9,057 bases of DNA, taken from the NCBI GenBank assembly GCA_035403225.1, contig DAONET010000052.1:1-9057 (forward strand). Direction: 5' to 3'. The stretch comes from DAIRDK01 sp035403225 (GTDB taxonomy: Bacteria > Bacteroidota > Bacteroidia > Bacteroidales > FEN-979). The translations under genes and the position numbers were made by a program. Shown here in pieces: positions 5,088-9,057 of the stretch (the first letter of the stretch is position 1; every line of letters begins with the position of its first letter). The notes below the pieces were generated by a model, which saw only the letters and a list, made by a program, of their open reading frames with translations, was not told the DNA's origin and made no database searches.

Positions 5088-6854
5088 ATGAAAACGATTA
5101 ATCCGGCAAAGTGGAATTGGTTCAATGAAGTAGTCCTCGTTGTTTGCTCCCTGGTTGTTTATATCACCACCCTGAATAACGGCTTCTTCTGCTGGGATGA
5201 TGCAGCGGTGGCGCTGAATCCGGCTAACCGGCAGCTGAGCGTACATCAGATTTTGCACACTTTCGGCTCTTCCCAGGTGGGACTGTACCACCCGGTCACT
5301 ACCCTGAGTTTCATGCTGGACTACGCTATCGGGCAAGGAAGCCCCTTTACCTTTCACCTGACCAACATCCTGCTGCATTCCCTTAACACGCTTCTTTTGT
5401 ACTTGTTTCTTCGGAAGCTGACCGGCAAAATCAATCCGGCCTTTCTGGCAGCCCTTCTTTTCGCCATCCATCCGATGCATGTTGAGTCGGTGGCATGGGT
5501 CACTTCACGCAAGGACCTGATGTATACGCTCTTCTATTTTCTGACCCTCATCTTTTATCTGAAGTACCTGGAAAAAGACCGTTCGTGGAAAAACTATGGA
5601 TGGGCGGTGCTGTGCTTCGCTTTTTCTTTAATGTCGAAAATACAGGCAGTTACATTGCCTTTCGTGTTGATCCTGATAGATTTCTATTTGAAGAAAAGAC
5701 CAGTGGCAAAAATGATTCCGGATAAAATCCCTTTTTTTCTGCTGTGTATACCCTTCGGATTGGCTAATTATTATGCCCAGCAGGGATACGGGTATATCTC
5801 GTACGGATTTCATTTCTCCGGGTTCGAGCAGGTCTTCCTGATGTTCTACGCGGCTTCAGTCTATCTGATGAAAATAGTTTTCCCTTTTCCGCTTTCTGTT
5901 TTTTATTCATTCCCGTTTTCTCCCGGTGAAGGGATTCAGGCCAAAGAGATGATCGTCGTCGCTTTTTTCTTGCTGTTACTGGTGTCAGCTGTTATTTTCC
6001 GGAAAAAGATCCCCCGGATGGCCGGGTTTGGTATTTGGTTCTTTCTGATAAACAGCCTGATCGTTGCGGTCGTTACCCAACGCCGCGAGTTTGTTATCGC
6101 CGACAGATACGTCTATCTCTCTTCAGTGGGAGTATTTTTACTGATTGCCTCCATCGCGGAATACCTTCCCAAAACTCCGTCCCTTCTCAAAAAGTCAGTC
6201 GTTGTCGTGCTGACGTTGTATATTGGGTTCCTGTCAGTATCCGCCTTCCATCGAAGCCTGTTATGGAAAGATCCGGAGAAGTTGTTCTCACAAGCGTTAT
6301 GTCATGATGAAGATTCGGAAATCATTCTGAATACCTTAGCCACCCTGGAGATCGGGAAAGGGAACTATGAAGCTGCGCGGGAACATCTTGACCGGGCTAT
6401 TTCGGTCAGCCCGGATTATTCACAGGCCTATTATAACAGAGGAATAGTCTTTACAAAGACGCAGCAGGCAGACCTGGCCATCACTGATTTTTCGACAGCC
6501 ATCCGTTGTAAAGAGGATTACACCGATGCCATTTTCGCGAGGGGAACTGTCTATATGAGGAAAAATGAGTGGGTTTTGGCGTTTGATGATTTTACCCGGG
6601 TTCTGCACTATGATCCGGAACATTTTGGCGCATTACAAAACCGGGCCATTATTCGCGGCGGACAGAACGATTTCCGGGGTGCATTGGAGGATCTGAACAT
6701 GGCCGTCAGGGTTGATCCCGGTACCGCTTCAACCTACTATTTACGCGGGATTGCCCTCTTCGAGACAGGGGATAACGGCTGTGACGATCTTCGAAAGGCA
6801 TTAAACATGGGATACGACAAAGCCAGGCAGGCGTTGGTGTACTATTGCGAGTAG
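5088..6854 (+). CDS. TMTC-like / GT-C glycosyltransferase-type membrane protein with C-terminal TPR repeats
   Basis: 588 aa from the ATG at 5088. An in-frame GTG at 5073 would add five residues but sits too near the promoter box. The first 390 residues are polytopic, with hydrophobic segments near 14-30, 86-108, 117-128, 146-160, 172-200, 216-228, 250-270, 288-303, 312-330, 342-357 and 368-385. F-C-W-D-D-A (34-39) fits the acidic first-loop motif of GT-C enzymes, where DD is expected to act outside the membrane. H-P-M-H-V-E-S-V-A-W-V-T-S-R-K-D-L (128-144) is a signature of TMTC-related proteins, and A-D-R-Y-V-Y-L (338-344) is also typical. Five TPR-like units follow at 410-444, 445-478, 479-512, 513-546 and 547-579, the last degenerate. 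Likely activity is transfer of a sugar from a lipid carrier to an exported protein or glycan; donor and acceptor cannot be read from sequence. T9SS cargo genes lie nearby, but a link is inference. Confidence 0.85.
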   Translation: MKTINPAKWNWFNEVVLVVCSLVVYITTLNNGFFCWDDAAVALNPANRQLSVHQILHTFGSSQVGLYHPVTTLSFMLDYAIGQGSPFTFHLTNILLHSLNTLLLYLFLRKLTGKINPAFLAALLFAIHPMHVESVAWVTSRKDLMYTLFYFLTLIFYLKYLEKDRSWKNYGWAVLCFAFSLMSKIQAVTLPFVLILIDFYLKKRPVAKMIPDKIPFFLLCIPFGLANYYAQQGYGYISYGFHFSGFEQVFLMFYAASVYLMKIVFPFPLSVFYSFPFSPGEGIQAKEMIVVAFFLLLLVSAVIFRKKIPRMAGFGIWFFLINSLIVAVVTQRREFVIADRYVYLSSVGVFLLIASIAEYLPKTPSLLKKSVVVVLTLYIGFLSVSAFHRSLLWKDPEKLFSQALCHDEDSEIILNTLATLEIGKGNYEAAREHLDRAISVSPDYSQAYYNRGIVFTKTQQADLAITDFSTAIRCKEDYTDAIFARGTVYMRKNEWVLAFDDFTRVLHYDPEHFGALQNRAIIRGGQNDFRGALEDLNMAVRVDPGTASTYYLRGIALFETGDNGCDDLRKALNMGYDKARQALVYYCE

Positions 6855-6862
6855 CATGTGTC

Positions 6863-6909
6863 AAGTGCGAAATGCCTGCCTGCCGGCAGGCAGGTAAAGT
6901 GCGAAATGC
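6863..6909. repeat. 20-bp perfect palindrome flanked by 13-bp direct repeats (REP-like element)
   Basis: CCTGCCTGCCGGCAGGCAGG (6875-6894) is a perfect palindrome. It is bracketed by AAGTGCGAAATGC at 6863-6875 and again at 6897-6909, so the period is 34 bp. It begins eight bases after the stop codon of the membrane protein gene. It could form a strong hairpin, but no T-tract follows, so it is a poor intrinsic terminator. The organisation fits a small interspersed palindromic (REP/MITE-like) repeat, or an insertion that duplicated its target. No transposase is nearby. Confidence 0.75.
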
Positions 6910-6950
6910 AACAAATATGAACAGATGTATGTGATTTTCATAGTTTTTAT

Positions 6951-6958
6951 TATATTTA
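6951..6958 (+). promoter_or_regulatory. Weak -7-like box before the Asp-box repeat gene
   Basis: TATATTTA differs from TAnnTTTG only at the last base and ends 18 nt before the ATG at 6977, a spacing close to that seen for the peptidase gene (62-69). No -33 TTTG is found at the right distance. AGGG at 6970-6973 lies very near the ATG and is a poor ribosome binding site. Confidence 0.3.
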
Positions 6959-6976
6959 TGCAAAAAATCAGGGATC

Positions 6977-9057
6977 ATGAAACGATCAGGAGTATTTATT
7001 GGTTTGGTCCTTCTGCTTTTGTCTGGTATCGGGGCAAAAGCCCAGTGGTTACCGGCAACGGGTATGGAGGGGGCGCCCTGTGACGGCCTGTTCCTGATAG
7101 ATTCCACCCTGGTCACGAATAGCACTCCTGCCGGGATTACGGTCCGGCATGTCGATTCTGTCTGTTGGGAACCTAAGCTGGACCTGGACATCATGGGATA
7201 TGCCGTAGCCGGTCAGTGCATCATGTCTTATTTCTATAATACCTTCTACCGCTCGTTTGATGCTGGTGAGACCTGGGACACCCTGGAGCCTTTAAATGTG
7301 GACCAACCGATTACCTTTACCGGAACTGATTCCGTCTTTTTTGTGCTTGACGGACTGAATCAGGTCAAATGTTCTTATGATTATGGCGCTTCCTGGAATA
7401 TTGTTCCCTCGCCTTCCCCGACTGCTGGTGAGTTGTACATTTTCTCCCACGATTCAAGCCTGTTCTGCCTGGATTTTCCCAGGACGGCGATCTTTGAAAC
7501 CACAGACCACGGGAACCTATGGACCACTATACCGTTGACCGGGTTGCCTCCAACCATGTGCCAATACCTGATGGAAGTTTGCCGTTATGGCGGAACATGG
7601 TGGGCTACGTCTCCATACATTTCCGGTATCTATAAATTTTCCGTGGCTAATAATTCATGGAGCTGCATGAATGACACATTGACCTTCGATCATTTCAAGG
7701 TATTGAACAATGTTTTGTACGGATACGGAAACGGGATCTGGCAGTTGAACGCCAACTGGAACGCCTGGATATCCAGGACTGAAGGACTTACCTGCTATTC
7801 CGTTACGGGGTTGGGCTGTATCGATACCACGTATTATTGTGTGTCGGAAGATGGACCCTTCCGGGCAATGGGAAATTTAGTCTGGCAGCCTTTCATGACC
7901 GGTCTGTACGGTGGAGATGTACAATATATTTCATCCCTGGATAATGAGGTTTGGATCTGTCTGCGTGATAACTTATACCATTCTTCTGATTACGGCGCTG
8001 ATTTTGAAAGTGTCGTAAACTATCCCGGGTGCGGTAATGGTCAAAAATTTATCATGACCGATTCTCTGTTCTACCTGAAAGATCAATATTCCTTTTTCGT
8101 CAGTGATGATCATGGGATATCATGGAAGGAAGAGGTGGCCGGTCTCCCTCCGGATTACTACGGGAAGATAAGTGACTTTTCTGTCGGGGAATCATTCCTG
8201 TTTATGGCCTGTCAAAACCGGTTGTACCGGTCAGCAGCAGATCCGGTTTACTGGGAACCCGCTCCGATAAATCAGTTTGGAAGTTTGCATGCTCTCGGAG
8301 CCGGGAATTCTACCCTGGTAATGGCAGGACTGGCTAACTGTCCCATTTGTATCTCGCACGACAACGGAAATACGGTTGACACCCTGGAAATTAACATTCC
8401 CGGCGATGATCCGATCCTGAAATATTTGAACGGCCGGTTTTATGTTTTTGCCGGTAGCACCATCTTGTATTCAGCGGATAATGGATACACCTGGGACACG
8501 ATCCCCCTGAACATATATGATTTCACGTTTACGGATATGTCTGCCACGGAGGAGGCGACGTTCTCCACAGGATACGGCTACGGACTAAAAACGTGCGATT
8601 TCACCCCCAAAGTTTTCATCACCTATGATGAAGGGCTGAACTGGACGAGTATTGCTGATAACCTGGAACATTGCGGCTCCACTTTTTTCGGACCCATTCA
8701 CCTTTTGGGTACCCGGGTCTTCCTGGGTTCCAGTGGTAACGGTTTCTGGTACCGGGATGACATCCTGACCGGTACGGAACCGGAAATACCGGTCGAAAGA
8801 CCAGGAATGAGCATCTTCCCTAATCCCGCAGCCACATCATTCCTGATTAAAATGCAGCCCGGAGAACCCATTCCTGACGGAAAGATCACCATCCGGTCAG
8901 TAAGTGGACAGATCGTTGTTCAACCCGCGATCGCCTCATTTGTGAACGGAACGACAACCGGCCCGATCGATATTTCCAACCTCAGTCCCGGCATGTACCT
9001 GGTTTCCTTCTCATCCGAATCCGGTCCCATCCTGCACGCAAAATTCCTCAAACAATA
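6977..9057 (+). CDS. Secreted Asp-box (BNR-like) repeat protein with T9SS type A sorting domain
   Basis: The frame is open for 693 codons from 6977 to 9055; the last two bases are TA, so the stop codon is cut by the window edge and the protein itself is complete. The signal peptide is residues 1-22 (K-R, V-L-L-L-L core, A-K-A before Q23). The body carries repeated Asp-box motifs, S/T-x-D-x-G-x-x-W: D95 (S-F-D-A-G-E-T-W), D135 (S-Y-D-Y-G-A-S-W), D177, D338 (lacks Trp), D378 (S-D-D-H-G-I-S-W), D462 (degenerate), D501 (S-A-D-N-G-Y-T-W) and D551. Such motifs sit on turns of beta-propellers, as in sialidase, sortilin and YCF48-like folds. No sialidase Arg triad or F/Y-R-I-P motif was seen, so binding rather than hydrolysis is more likely. 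Residues about 610-693 are a T9SS sorting domain with F614-P-N-P, S-V-S-G-Q-I-V, I-S-N-L-S-P-G-M-Y-L-V and terminal K-F-L-K-Q. It is probably a surface-attached or released protein of unknown ligand. Confidence 0.9.
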   Translation, partial: MKRSGVFIGLVLLLLSGIGAKAQWLPATGMEGAPCDGLFLIDSTLVTNSTPAGITVRHVDSVCWEPKLDLDIMGYAVAGQCIMSYFYNTFYRSFDAGETWDTLEPLNVDQPITFTGTDSVFFVLDGLNQVKCSYDYGASWNIVPSPSPTAGELYIFSHDSSLFCLDFPRTAIFETTDHGNLWTTIPLTGLPPTMCQYLMEVCRYGGTWWATSPYISGIYKFSVANNSWSCMNDTLTFDHFKVLNNVLYGYGNGIWQLNANWNAWISRTEGLTCYSVTGLGCIDTTYYCVSEDGPFRAMGNLVWQPFMTGLYGGDVQYISSLDNEVWICLRDNLYHSSDYGADFESVVNYPGCGNGQKFIMTDSLFYLKDQYSFFVSDDHGISWKEEVAGLPPDYYGKISDFSVGESFLFMACQNRLYRSAADPVYWEPAPINQFGSLHALGAGNSTLVMAGLANCPICISHDNGNTVDTLEINIPGDDPILKYLNGRFYVFAGSTILYSADNGYTWDTIPLNIYDFTFTDMSATEEATFSTGYGYGLKTCDFTPKVFITYDEGLNWTSIADNLEHCGSTFFGPIHLLGTRVFLGSSGNGFWYRDDILTGTEPEIPVERPGMSIFPNPAATSFLIKMQPGEPIPDGKITIRSVSGQIVVQPAIASFVNGTTTGPIDISNLSPGMYLVSFSSESGPILHAKFLKQ

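Noticed and set aside
6706..7194. Minus-strand 162-codon frame across the palindrome
   Set aside because: It is antisense to the ends of two supported genes and spans the intergenic palindrome; no domain is seen.

Overview
The window looks like chromosomal DNA from a member of the Bacteroidota, probably an uncultured Bacteroidales/Sphingobacteriia-like lineage; the sequence does not fix a genus. Three of the six genes encode secreted proteins ending in a type IX secretion system (T9SS) type A sorting domain with the typical F/Y-P-N-P entry motif. Bacteroidota-type -7 boxes (TAnnTTTG) lie before at least two genes, and most starts lack a clear Shine-Dalgarno sequence.

Layout: (1) 87-1493 (+) is a complete C10 (streptopain-like) cysteine peptidase with T9SS tail, closed by a strong bidirectional hairpin terminator at 1498-1532. 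(2) Converging on that terminator is a minus-strand two-gene operon: a 162-aa secreted T9SS protein (2810-3298), then, 6 nt downstream, a 409-aa secreted protein with duplicated T-E-T-D-P-V segments and a C-terminal domain resembling DUF1566/Lcl_C (1574-2803). (3) 3299-3881 is a long gene-free stretch: very AT-rich at first, then a short GC-richer patch, then a cluster of direct and inverted TGCAACGAA-type repeats running into the next start codon. (4) 3882-5015 (+) is a Fic-domain AMP-transferase-type protein with an N-terminal inhibitory helix motif and a C-terminal winged-helix domain. (5) 5088-6854 (+) is a polytopic membrane protein of the TMTC / GT-C glycosyltransferase type with C-terminal TPR repeats. 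(6) A 20-bp perfect palindrome flanked by 13-bp direct repeats lies at 6863-6909. (7) 6977-9057 (+) is a 693-aa secreted Asp-box (BNR-like) repeat protein with a T9SS tail; only the last base of its stop codon falls outside the window.

Four of the proteins act outside the cytoplasm and one is a membrane enzyme that could modify exported substrates, so most of the region is envelope and secretion biology. The Fic gene and the AT-rich DNA before it differ in composition and look like an inserted, possibly self-regulating unit. I found no rRNA, tRNA, CRISPR array, transposase or phage gene. The least conventional signals are the repeat cluster at the fic start and the palindrome with flanking direct repeats.
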